From the NCBI GenBank assembly GCA_030151505.1, contig JASLDQ010000201.1, positions 1-16,190 on the forward strand: a stretch of 16,190 nt of DNA, given 5' to 3'. Positions 1-6,049 of this stretch are shown here, piece by piece. This stretch comes from Chromobacteriaceae bacterium (GTDB taxonomy: Bacteria > Pseudomonadota > Gammaproteobacteria > Burkholderiales > Aquaspirillaceae). The notes beneath the pieces are model-generated. The model saw only the letters and a program-made list of their open reading frames with translations. It searched no databases and was not told the origin of the DNA. Both the position numbers and the translations under genes were made by a program. Numbering within the stretch: position 1 is the stretch's first letter; the number at the start of each line of letters is the position of its first letter.

Positions 1-2
1 TG

Positions 3-611
3 GCGGAAAAGCTGGGCTTTCACAAGCTCGACGAGCTGTTTGCCGCGCTGGGGCACGGCGAGGTCACCTCGCGTACGCTGGGGCAGGCGATGGCCGACTT
101 CCTGCCGCCCGCGCCGGTGCCCGATCTGGCGCCGGAAGACCTGATCCACAAGAGTCGCGGCGGGCACGACAGCGCCGGCATCCTGATCGAAGGGGTCGAC
201 AACCTGATGACGGTGCTGGCCAAGTGCTGCAAGCCGGCTCCGCCCGATCCGGTGGTCGGCTTCGTCACACGCGGGCGCGGGGTTTCGATCCACCGTGCCA
301 ATTGCGTCACGCTCAAACGCCTGTCGGCCGACTCGCCGGAACGGCTGATCACCGCGGCCTGGGGGCGGCAGGAGAACAGCCTGTTCGCCATCGAGATCGA
401 GGTGACGGCGCGTGACCGTTCGGGCTTGCTGCGCGACATCTCCGACGTGCTGAGCCGGGAAAAGATCAATGTGACGGCAGTGAACACCCTGTCGAAGGAT
501 TTGCACGCCCGCATGCGCTTCACCATGGAAGTCCGCAGCGTGGCCGAGCTGAGCCGGGTGCTGGCGCGGGTGGGGGAAGTGGCCGGCGTGCTGGATGTGC
601 ATCGGGTGTAG
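3..611 (+). CDS. relA: RelA, (p)ppGpp synthetase, C-terminal part (5' truncated by window)
   Basis: This is the last 202 residues of a long RelA/SpoT-family stringent-response enzyme. The first complete codon is at base 3 and the stop is TAG at 609-611. The visible part is regulatory. A helical segment leads into the conserved cysteine region (AKCCKPAPPD, then GRGVSIHRANC), and a C-terminal ACT/RRM domain starts near LFAIEIEVTARDRSGLLRDI. In the family this half senses ribosome and tRNA state, while the synthetase and pseudo-hydrolase domains lie upstream, outside the window. The wording VDNLMTVLAKCC and GRGVSIHR matches RelA better than SpoT, which usually reads DLKFAKCCYPIPGD with GLVVH. 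The family and its C-terminal domains are secure. RelA rather than a bifunctional Rel is likely but rests on this motif alone. No convincing terminator follows directly. The first strong one, at 861-895, probably belongs to another transcript. Confidence 0.93.
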   Translation, partial: AEKLGFHKLDELFAALGHGEVTSRTLGQAMADFLPPAPVPDLAPEDLIHKSRGGHDSAGILIEGVDNLMTVLAKCCKPAPPDPVVGFVTRGRGVSIHRANCVTLKRLSADSPERLITAAWGRQENSLFAIEIEVTARDRSGLLRDISDVLSREKINVTAVNTLSKDLHARMRFTMEVRSVAELSRVLARVGEVAGVLDVHRV

Positions 612-751
612 CGGCGGCATTCGCCTGCTTTTTGCAGCGCTTGTCTGGTGCTGCCGACGGGGGCTGAGCCCGATGCTGGTGGCGGTGTTGCGCTGGCTTT
701 GGCAAAGATCAAGACAAATGAATTTTTATACTGCACTGCACAAAAATTTAC

Positions 752-780
752 TTGCAAAACGCCGGGGGGGTGCTGATAAT
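752..780 (+). promoter_or_regulatory. Sigma70-type promoter of the candidate small RNA
   Basis: The -35 box TTGCAA (752-757) and the -10 box GATAAT (775-780) are separated by exactly 17 bases, predicting a start near 787. The spacer contains a run of seven G (764-770). No coding start lies just downstream, so the promoter must serve either an RNA or a long leader of rplM. Confidence 0.6.
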
Positions 781-786
781 CAGCTT

Positions 787-895
787 GCATCATGACGTTT
801 TCCGCAAGGTATGCGTTTTGGTGTTGTCTCCTCCATCCTCCTTCTTCAAAGGTGGAATTCGCGCAGTCGACCCCGGTCGATTGCGCAATTTTTTT
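787..895 (+). ncRNA. Candidate small regulatory RNA with C/U-rich loop and intrinsic terminator
   Basis: The evidence is a good promoter ending at 780, a body of about 109 nt, and a strong terminator at 861-895. The 5' part can form small stems (GCAT 787-790 with ATGC 811-814, or CTTGC 784-788 with GCAAG 804-808). The stretch 827-847 is almost pure pyrimidine, with one A in 21 bases. It carries TCTCCTCC and TCCTCC, which are complementary to Shine-Dalgarno sequences. A C/U-rich single-stranded segment followed by a U-tailed hairpin is the usual layout of an Hfq-dependent antisense RNA, and some Neisseria sibling RNAs use such segments to mask ribosome binding sites. Homology to those is not shown. 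The alternative is a terminated leader of rplM, but rplM has its own strong promoter at 1022-1050. Confidence 0.5.
861..895 (+). terminator. Intrinsic terminator of the candidate small RNA
   Basis: GCGCAGTCGACC (861-872) pairs with GGTCGATTGCGC (875-886) over 12 positions with one G-T pair. The central bases form a tight loop, and AATTTTTTT follows (887-895). It lies 250 bases past the relA stop, so it fits the short transcript starting at 787 better than relA, though relA readthrough would also end here. Confidence 0.75.
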
Positions 896-1021
896 GGGGA
901 TTTCCCTTCCGCCGGGGCGGGGGCGGCATCCTGCCTGTTGTGTTGCGATGCAATATCCAGTCGCCCGGTATCGCGGTGAATTTCCCGGTGTAAATCAGTC
1001 GATTGCCCTTGAAAACCCGGT

Positions 1022-1050
1022 TTGACGTGACAAAGACGCTGTAATAGAAT
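1022..1050 (+). promoter_or_regulatory. rplM-rpsI promoter
   Basis: The boxes are TTGACG (1022-1027), a 17-base spacer, and TAGAAT (1045-1050). The predicted start near 1057 leaves a leader of about 29 bases, with GGAAGA acting as ribosome binding site about 6 bases before the rplM ATG. Box quality and spacing suit a strongly expressed ribosomal protein operon. Confidence 0.75.
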
Positions 1051-1085
1051 CGGCAACTTTCAAGAATTTCGACTGGAAGAGCTCC

Positions 1086-1514
1086 ATGAAGACCTTCTCT
1101 GCCAAGCCGCATGAGGTACAGCACGACTGGTTCGTGGTGGACGCTACGGATAAGGTGCTCGGCCGTCTCGCTGCCGAGATCGCCCACCGCCTGCGTGGCA
1201 AGCACAAGCCTGAATACACCCCGCACGTCGACACCGGCGACTACATCGTCGTGGTCAATGCCGACAAGCTCCGCGTGACCGGCAACAAGGCACTGGACAA
1301 GAAGTACTACCGTCACTCCGGCTACCCGGGCGGCATCTACGAGCGCAACTTCACCGAACTGCAAAACCAGTTCCCGGAACGCGTGCTCGAAAAGGCTGTC
1401 AAGGGCATGCTGCCGAAGGGTCCGCTCGGCTACGCCATGATCAAGAAGCTGAAGGTGTACGCCGGCGGCGAACATCCGCACAGCGCGCAGCAGCCCAAAG
1501 TGCTGGAAATCTGA
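1086..1514 (+). CDS. rplM: 50S ribosomal protein L13
   Basis: L13 is an early-assembling protein of the large ribosomal subunit that binds 23S rRNA. The product is 142 residues, the same length as the E. coli protein, and is recognisable along its whole length. Landmarks are [15 protein letters not shown] near the N terminus, the [21 protein letters not shown] segment, the [10 protein letters not shown] turn, the [11 protein letters not shown] motif, and a C terminus ending in QQPKVLEI. The ATG follows GGAAGA at a good distance and is the first in-frame start after the promoter at 1022-1050. rpsI begins 18 bases after the stop, the conserved rplM-rpsI operon. In E. coli, L13 represses this operon through its mRNA leader. 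The leader here is only about 29 bases and shows no obvious structure, so I cannot claim the same control. Confidence 0.98.
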   Translation: MKTFSAKPHEVQHDWFVVDATDKVLGRLAAEIAHRLRGKHKPEYTPHVDTGDYIVVVNADKLRVTGNKALDKKYYRHSGYPGGIYERNFTELQNQFPERVLEKAVKGMLPKGPLGYAMIKKLKVYAGGEHPHSAQQPKVLEI

Positions 1515-1532
1515 GACTCCGAGGCTTAAAGA

Positions 1533-1925
1533 ATGAACGGTAAATACTACTACGGCACCGGCCGTCGCAAGAGCGCGGTCGCCCGCGTGTTCATGATCAA
1601 GGGTTCGGGCAAGATCACCGTCAACGGCAAGCCGGTTGACGACTACTTCGCCCGCGAAACCGGCCGCATGGTGATTCGTCAGCCGCTGGAACTGACCGAA
1701 AACCTGGAAGGCTTCGACATCATGGTCAACGTGACCGGCGGTGGCGAAACTGGCCAGGCTGGCGCCATCCGCCACGGCATCACCCGTGCGCTGATCGACT
1801 TCTCGGCCGAACTGAAGCCGGCCCTGTCGGCCGCAGGCTTCGTGACCCGCGATGCTCGTGAAGTGGAACGCAAGAAGGTCGGTCTGCACAAGGCCCGCCG
1901 TCGCAAGCAGTTCTCCAAGCGCTAA
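1533..1925 (+). CDS. rpsI: 30S ribosomal protein S9
   Basis: S9 belongs to the head of the small ribosomal subunit, and its C-terminal tail reaches the P-site tRNA. The product has the usual 130 residues. It opens with [16 protein letters not shown] and has the [19 protein letters not shown] segment. It ends in the basic tail [11 protein letters not shown], whose last residues SKR are the tRNA-contacting end typical of the family. A GAGG about 10 bases before the ATG serves as ribosome binding site, and the gene is co-transcribed with rplM upstream. A perfect 13-base-pair terminator hairpin follows 22 bases after the stop, closing the operon. Nothing is unusual. Confidence 0.98.
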   Translation: MNGKYYYGTGRRKSAVARVFMIKGSGKITVNGKPVDDYFARETGRMVIRQPLELTENLEGFDIMVNVTGGGETGQAGAIRHGITRALIDFSAELKPALSAAGFVTRDAREVERKKVGLHKARRRKQFSKR

Positions 1926-1947
1926 TCCGTTTGGTCAGCACTGTTCC

Positions 1948-1977
1948 GCAAAAAACCGCCACCTGGCGGTTTTTTGC
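1948..1977 (+). terminator. rplM-rpsI terminator
   Basis: Perfect 13-base arms (1948-1960 and 1965-1977) enclose the loop ACCT. The G/C core is flanked by A6 on the 5' side and T6 on the 3' side, so it could also work on the opposite strand. Confidence 0.93.
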
Positions 1978-2009
1978 ATTCCGGCGTCTGGCAACTTCCG
2001 CAGCCCGGA

Positions 2010-2105
2010 TGCGGCACGCTATCATTGTCGTCTTGCACTTTATCTTCCACTGCAAAGTGCGGCACGCTATCATTGTCGTCTTGCACTTTATCTTCCACTG
2101 CAAAG
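2010..2105 (+). repeat. Perfect 48-base tandem duplication upstream of argC
   Basis: Bases 2010-2057 and 2058-2105 are identical over 48 bases and directly adjacent. The unit starts TGCGGCACGCTATCATTG and ends CTTCCACTGCAAAG. The second copy ends in the argC ribosome binding site (AAAGGA), about 10 bases before the ATG. Each copy carries TATCAT, a possible -10 box (2020-2025 and 2068-2073), although the matching -35 sequences (TTCCGC, TTCCAC) are poor. The duplication therefore doubles the proximal control region of argC, including the possible start site and the ribosome binding region. Because 48 is a multiple of three, the in-frame open stretch upstream of argC is not interrupted, but nothing suggests it is translated. 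Confidence 0.97.
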
Positions 2106-2115
2106 GATTTTCAGC

Positions 2116-3144
2116 ATGATCAAGATCGGCATCGTCGGCGGCACCGGCTATACCGGCGTCGAGCTTCTGCGTCTGCTTGCCCGTCATCCCGATGCACAGC
2201 TGCACGCCATCACCTCGCGCAAAGAAGCCGGCATGCCGGTGGCCGACATGTTCCCGAGCCTGCGCGGCCGTGTTGATCTCGCGTTTTCGACGCCCGACGA
2301 CGCCGATCTGGGCCGCTGCGACGTGGTGTTCTTCGCCACGCCCAACGGCATCGCCATGAACGAGGCCCGTCGCCTGGTCGACGCCGGCGTGCGGGTCATC
2401 GACCTCGCCGCCGATTTCCGCATCAAGGATGTGGCCGAGTGGGAGAAATGGTACGGCATGCAGCACGCCGCCCCCGAGCTGGTGACCGAGGCGGTGTACG
2501 GCCTGCCGGAAGTGAATCGCGAACAGATCAAGTCCGCCCGGCTGGTTGCCAATCCCGGCTGCTATCCGACCGCGGTGCAGCTCGGCTTCCTGCCGCTGAT
2601 CGAAGCCGGGGTGATCGACCGCGCTTCGCTGATCGCCGACTGCAAGTCCGGTGTGTCCGGTGCCGGGCGCAAGGCCGAGGTCGGCTCGCTGCTGGCGGAA
2701 TGCGGCGACAGTTTCAAGGCCTATGGCGTGGCCGGTCACCGTCACCTGCCGGAAATCCGCCAAGGGCTGGGGCGTGCCGCGGGACGCGAAGTTGGCCTGA
2801 CCTTCGTGCCGCACCTGACGCCGATGATCCGCGGCATCCATGCGACGCTGTACGCCAAGCTCGGCAAGGATGTCGATCTGCAGGCGTTGTTCGAGGCACG
2901 CTATGCCAACGAGGCTTTCGTCGACGTGCTACCCCGTGGCAGCCATCCGGAAACCCGCTCGGTGCGCGGCGCCAATACCTGCCGCATCGCGGTGCATCGT
3001 CCGCAAGGCGGCGATACCGTGGTGGTGCTGTCGGTGATCGACAATCTGGTCAAGGGAGCGGCCGGACAGGCGGTGCAGAACATGAACCTGATGTTCGGTC
3101 TGGCCGAGGACACGGGGCTGGACGTTGTGCCGCTGATGCCGTAA
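2116..3144 (+). CDS. argC: N-acetyl-gamma-glutamyl-phosphate reductase
   Basis: ArgC catalyses the third step of arginine biosynthesis, the NADPH-dependent reduction of N-acetylglutamyl-5-phosphate to the semialdehyde, in the cytoplasm. The product has 342 residues, the size of the longer ArgC type. The nucleotide-binding motif GGTGYTG lies at residues 8-14, FFATPNGIA near 72-80, and the catalytic cysteine is Cys149 in ANPGCYPTA. The conserved GHRHLPEI segment at 207-214 supplies the active-site histidine. The start at ATG 2116 is set by AAAGGA at 2102-2107 and by the typical [14 protein letters not shown] beginning. The frame stays open further upstream, but that part is the tandem repeat and an rpsI shadow. 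No other arg genes adjoin. I saw no clear ArgR operator. Confidence 0.97.
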   Translation: MIKIGIVGGTGYTGVELLRLLARHPDAQLHAITSRKEAGMPVADMFPSLRGRVDLAFSTPDDADLGRCDVVFFATPNGIAMNEARRLVDAGVRVIDLAADFRIKDVAEWEKWYGMQHAAPELVTEAVYGLPEVNREQIKSARLVANPGCYPTAVQLGFLPLIEAGVIDRASLIADCKSGVSGAGRKAEVGSLLAECGDSFKAYGVAGHRHLPEIRQGLGRAAGREVGLTFVPHLTPMIRGIHATLYAKLGKDVDLQALFEARYANEAFVDVLPRGSHPETRSVRGANTCRIAVHRPQGGDTVVVLSVIDNLVKGAAGQAVQNMNLMFGLAEDTGLDVVPLMP

Positions 3145-3149
3145 GCCGC

Positions 3150-3188
3150 AAAACGGCAGCGACGGTGTCATGGTCGAACCGCCGTTTT
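3150..3188 (+). terminator. Possible argC terminator
   Basis: AAAACGGC (3150-3157) can pair with GCCGTTTT (3181-3188), with an inner CGAC/GTCG stem closing part of the 23-base interior. It lies 6 bases after the argC stop. The outer T run is short and the hairpin is interrupted, so this is a moderate call. Confidence 0.45.
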
Positions 3189-3215
3189 ATCGCCCCCGCA
3201 CAGCCGGTTTTCATC

Positions 3216-3246
3216 TGTAGCCATTGATCATATGGCAATGGCTACA
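3216..3246. repeat. Perfect 11-base inverted repeat upstream of erpA
   Basis: TGTAGCCATTG (3216-3226) and CAATGGCTACA (3236-3246) are exact reverse complements separated by ATCATATGG. There is no T tract on either side, so it is not a typical intrinsic terminator. It lies 25 bases upstream of the erpA -35 box and may be a protein-binding site or an RNA hairpin. Confidence 0.85.
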
Positions 3247-3270
3247 CGAAAAACCCCACCAGCGGCAGGT

Positions 3271-3299
3271 TTGATTTTGCCGCTGCTGCGCCGGATAAT
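3271..3299 (+). promoter_or_regulatory. erpA promoter overlapped by two inverted repeats
   Basis: TTGATT (3271-3276) and GATAAT (3294-3299) are 17 bases apart, giving a start near 3306 and a leader of about 26 bases. One inverted repeat, CAGCGGCA (3260-3267) with TGCCGCTG (3278-3285), encloses the -35 box. A second, CGCCGGA-TAA-TCCGGCG (3289-3305), contains the -10 box. Either could be an operator. Confidence 0.65.
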
Positions 3300-3331
3300 C
3301 CGGCGTAACCCCTTGATGGAGATTGAATTCA

Positions 3332-3682
3332 ATGAGCGACGTAAGTGAAATGCCGTCCCCGCTGGTCTTTACCGACAGCGCGGTTGAAAAAGTGCGCGAT
3401 CTGATTGCCGAGGAAGGCAACCCGGAACTCAAGCTGCGCGTTTTCGTGTCCGGCGGAGGCTGCTCTGGCTTCCAGTACGGCTTCACCTTCGACGAAATCG
3501 TCAACGAAGATGACACCGCGGTGGAAAAAGGTGGTGTGACCTTGCTGATCGATCCGATGAGCTACCAGTACCTGGTCGGCGCCGAGATCGACTACCAGGA
3601 AAGCATCGAAGGCTCGCAGTTCGTGATCAAGAATCCGAACGCAACCTCGACCTGCGGCTGCGGATCGTCGTTCTCAGCCTGA
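3332..3682 (+). CDS. erpA: ErpA, A-type iron-sulfur cluster carrier
   Basis: ErpA is a cytoplasmic A-type carrier that receives [Fe-S] clusters from the assembly scaffold and inserts them into apoproteins. The product has 116 residues, close to the E. coli length of 114. The three cluster-ligand cysteines are present: Cys44 in [11 protein letters not shown] and Cys108 and Cys110 in the C-terminal [10 protein letters not shown]. The segment [11 protein letters not shown] fits ErpA better than IscA or SufA. I chose ATG 3332 because GGAGA (3318-3322) sits 9 bases before it. A TTG at 3323 in the same frame lies too close to that site to use it. The gene stands alone with its own promoter (3271-3299) and terminator (3705-3732). 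Its upstream inverted repeats suggest regulation, but I recognise no IscR-type consensus. Confidence 0.96.
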   Translation: MSDVSEMPSPLVFTDSAVEKVRDLIAEEGNPELKLRVFVSGGGCSGFQYGFTFDEIVNEDDTAVEKGGVTLLIDPMSYQYLVGAEIDYQESIEGSQFVIKNPNATSTCGCGSSFSA

Positions 3683-3704
3683 TCGGCAGGAGATCGCGTT
3701 CCCG

Positions 3705-3732
3705 AAAAGCCCAGACAGTGTTTGGGCTTTTT
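3705..3732 (+). terminator. erpA terminator
   Basis: AAAAGCCCA (3705-3713) pairs with TGGGCTTTT (3723-3731) around a 9-base loop, with a T run ending at 3732. It lies 22 bases after the erpA stop. Confidence 0.88.
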
Positions 3733-3824
3733 GCATGGCGCGGCGCGCATTCGGTCAAGAAGCCTTGCGCTGCTACCCAAATCGGTTTATTCAGTGTGGC
3801 CTTGTCCCGAATTCGTCATTGCCC

Positions 3825-4700
3825 ATGTCGCTGCTGAAATCCCCCCTCATTCCCCCTTTGCCGGCTCCGCCTCCGCTGGTGCGTGAATTCGAGTTCAGCG
3901 AACAGGATTTTGAACGCATCCGGGCCTTCATCCGCCGCAAGGCCGGCATCGCCCTCAATCCGAGCAAGAAGGACATGGTGTATGGCCGGCTGGTCAAACG
4001 CATCCGCGAATTCGGCCTGTCCGGTTTTTCGGCCTATATCGACCTGCTGGATTCGCCCGCCGGCCGCAGCGAGCTGGAAAATTTCGTCAATGCGCTGACG
4101 ACCAATCTGACCTACTTCTTCCGCGAAGAGCATCACTTTCCCATTCTGGCGGAACATCTCCAGGCCCGGGCCCAGGCCGGTGCCACCGAGCTGTCGATCT
4201 GGTGTTCTGCGGCCTCCACCGGCGAGGAGCCGTATTCGCTGGCGATTACCGCATGCGAGGCTCTGGCGGGGATGGCGCGTCCACCCCGGGTTGAAATTGT
4301 CGCCTCCGATCTCGACACCAGCGTGCTGCGCCAGGCGGCGGAAGGTACCTATACCGCCGAGGCCGTGGCCAAGCTCCCGGCCCCGCTGGTCGGCAAGTAT
4401 TTCGACCGCCAGCCCGACGGCCGCTTCCGGGCGAAACCGCTGCTGCGCGGCATGGTCCGCTTTCAGCGGATCAATCTGGTCGAGCCCGTCAGCTCCTGGG
4501 GGCTGCGCGCACCGTTCGATGCCATTTTCTGTCGCAACGTGATGATCTATTTCGACCGGCCGACCCAGCTGGAGGTGCTGGCCAAGTTTGCGCCGCTGCT
4601 CAAACCGGACGGCCTGCTGTTCGTGGGACATTCGGAAAATTTCTATCAGGCGTCCGAGCGCTTCCGCCTGCGCGGCAAAACCGTATACGAGCGGACCTGA
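3825..4700 (+). CDS. cheR: CheR, chemoreceptor glutamate methyltransferase
   Basis: CheR transfers methyl groups from S-adenosylmethionine to glutamates of chemoreceptors, driving adaptation. From ATG 3825 the product has 291 residues (E. coli 286). An N-terminal helical domain precedes the methyltransferase domain. Motifs are LTTNLTYFFRE (91-101), the SAM-binding WCSAASTGEEPYSLA (126-140), ASDLD (160-164), FCRNVMIYFD (235-244) and FVGHSENF (266-273). The frame opens upstream to 3735, but that start touches the erpA terminator. ATG 3825 gives a normal N terminus, although no clear ribosome binding site precedes it. The -35-like TTGCGC (3765-3770) has only a weak partner, TATTCA (3788-3793). 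Unusually, no cheA, cheW or cheB is adjacent. The nearest chemotaxis genes are the receptor pair at 6050-8103. Confidence 0.95.
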   Translation: MSLLKSPLIPPLPAPPPLVREFEFSEQDFERIRAFIRRKAGIALNPSKKDMVYGRLVKRIREFGLSGFSAYIDLLDSPAGRSELENFVNALTTNLTYFFREEHHFPILAEHLQARAQAGATELSIWCSAASTGEEPYSLAITACEALAGMARPPRVEIVASDLDTSVLRQAAEGTYTAEAVAKLPAPLVGKYFDRQPDGRFRAKPLLRGMVRFQRINLVEPVSSWGLRAPFDAIFCRNVMIYFDRPTQLEVLAKFAPLLKPDGLLFVGHSENFYQASERFRLRGKTVYERT

Positions 4701-4741
4701 GCGCCGGGACAGTCTTTGGCAATGGTGTACAAGGCAGGGCA

Positions 4742-6001
4742 ATGAAAGTCATCGTGATGGGGGCCGGGGTGGTCGGCGTGTCGTCGGCCTGGTATCTGTC
4801 CCGGGCGGGGCACGAGGTCGTCGTGATCGATCGGCAGGGCATGGCGGCGGCCGAAACCAGCTTCGCCAATGGCGGCCAGATCTCGGTCAGCCAGTCCGAG
4901 CCCTGGTCGAATCCGGCGGCGCCGCGGCAGATTCTGAAATGGCTGGGGCGGGAGGATGCGCCCTTGCTGTGCCGGTTGCAGCCCGACCCCCGGCAATGGT
5001 CATGGGGTTTGCGGTTTCTGGCCGAGTGCCGTTCCGGCCGCAGCCGCCGCAACCTGGCGCAGATACTGCAGCTGGGGCTGTATAGCCGGCAAAGCCTGCA
5101 AGAACTGCGCGCCGAGACGGGCATCGAGTACCAGCAGCAGCTGCGCGGCATCGCCTGTCTTTATCAGACACACAAGGAACTCGACGAAGCGGCCGAACTG
5201 ATCGGCCTGATGGCGCGGCTCGGCATCGAGCGGCAGCTGCTGTCGGCTGCGGAAATGGTGGCGGTCGAACCGGCGCTGGCAGGTTTTGCCCCAAAACTGG
5301 CCGGTGGCATCTACTGTGCCAGCGACGAGTCCGGCAATGCCCGCCTGTTCACCCGTGAACTGGCGAAGCGGTGCGAGGCCAGGGGCGTGCGCTTCTGCCT
5401 GCACACCCGTATCAACGGTTTCGATCTGGAGGAGGGCCGCATCGCCGGGATCTCGCTGACGGGGGCGGACGGCGAGTACCGGATCGAGCGCGCCGATGCC
5501 TACGTGCTGGCGCTGGGTTCATATTCGCCGTTGCTGGCGAGGCAGCTGGGACTCTCCCTGCCGATCTACCCGGCCAAGGGCTATTCCGCCACGCTGCCGA
5601 TCCGCAATGCCGCAGCCGCGCCAACCGTCAGCATTACCGACGAAGCGGCCAAAATCGTGTTCTCCCGGCTGGGCGACACGTTGCGGGTGGCTGGCACGGC
5701 CGAGCTGAACGGCTATTCCACCACGCTTGATCCGGTGCGCTGTCAGGCGCTGATCCGCCGAGCCCGCGAAATCTTTCCCGGTGCGGCCGATTACGACGCC
5801 GCACAGTTCTGGACCGGCCTGCGTCCGGCGACACCGTCCAATGTGCCCTTGATCGGCCCGTGCCGACGCCATCCCAATCTTTTCCTCAACACCGGTCACG
5901 GGACGCTGGGCTGGACCGGCGGTCCGGGCTCGGGGCGTCTGCTCGCGGATCTGGTCAGCGGCCGGAAGCCGGAAACCGGATTCGCGCTGCATCCCTTCTG
6001 A
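4742..6001 (+). CDS. dadA: D-amino acid dehydrogenase (FAD-dependent, DadA type)
   Basis: DadA oxidatively deaminates D-amino acids, chiefly D-alanine, to 2-oxo acids at the inner face of the membrane and passes electrons to the respiratory chain. The 419-residue product is close to the 432 of E. coli DadA. The FAD-binding MGAGVVGVSSAWYL lies at residues 6-19, followed by the acidic strand end VVVIDRQ. ETSFANGGQIS replaces the usual ETSAANAGQIS, and GIEYQQQLRGI, PALAGFAPKLAGGIY and ALGSYSPLL all match the family. Near the C terminus the normal GTLGWTMACGSGK reads GTLGWTGGPGSGR, a divergence in the FAD-contacting loop, so another D-amino acid or glycine-oxidase-like specificity is possible. 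A GGCAGGG precedes the ATG. cheR ends 41 bases upstream, so co-transcription is possible. No alanine racemase (dadX) follows. Confidence 0.9.
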   Translation: MKVIVMGAGVVGVSSAWYLSRAGHEVVVIDRQGMAAAETSFANGGQISVSQSEPWSNPAAPRQILKWLGREDAPLLCRLQPDPRQWSWGLRFLAECRSGRSRRNLAQILQLGLYSRQSLQELRAETGIEYQQQLRGIACLYQTHKELDEAAELIGLMARLGIERQLLSAAEMVAVEPALAGFAPKLAGGIYCASDESGNARLFTRELAKRCEARGVRFCLHTRINGFDLEEGRIAGISLTGADGEYRIERADAYVLALGSYSPLLARQLGLSLPIYPAKGYSATLPIRNAAAAPTVSITDEAAKIVFSRLGDTLRVAGTAELNGYSTTLDPVRCQALIRRAREIFPGAADYDAAQFWTGLRPATPSNVPLIGPCRRHPNLFLNTGHGTLGWTGGPGSGRLLADLVSGRKPETGFALHPF

Positions 6002-6008
6002 AACGACA

Positions 6009-6032
6009 AGGGCGCCCTCAGCGGGGCGCCCT
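6009..6032. terminator. Hairpin between convergent dadA and chemoreceptor genes
   Basis: AGGGCGCCC (6009-6017) pairs with GGGCGCCCT (6024-6032), a 9-base-pair GC stem with a 6-base loop. It sits 8 bases after the dadA stop and 18 before the end of the minus-strand gene. Neither side has a proper T tract, so it may act as a weak shared terminator or protect RNA ends. Confidence 0.55.
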
Positions 6033-6049
6033 GACCTGTGCAGGCCGCA

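Larger units (their letters stand above)
612..1085. other. 474-base intergenic region between relA and rplM
   Basis: I see no credible protein gene here. The stretch 612-746 holds only short imperfect hairpins (for example GGGC/GCCC at 661-671) without a T tract. The stretch 752-895 carries a complete promoter-to-terminator unit, annotated separately as a candidate small RNA. The stretch 896-1021 is GC-rich and shows nothing convincing. The rplM promoter starts at 1022. Short open frames exist on both strands, but they have no ribosome binding site and resemble nothing known. Confidence 0.7.

Noticed and set aside
846..1889. Long open frame on the minus strand opposite rplM and rpsI
   Set aside because: It is the antisense shadow of two certain ribosomal protein genes. 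It has no ribosome site and its His/Val-rich composition resembles no family.
1852..2115. Upstream in-frame extension of argC through the tandem repeat
   Set aside because: The extension reads the rpsI end, a terminator and the repeat. The ribosome site and the family N terminus both fix the start at 2116.
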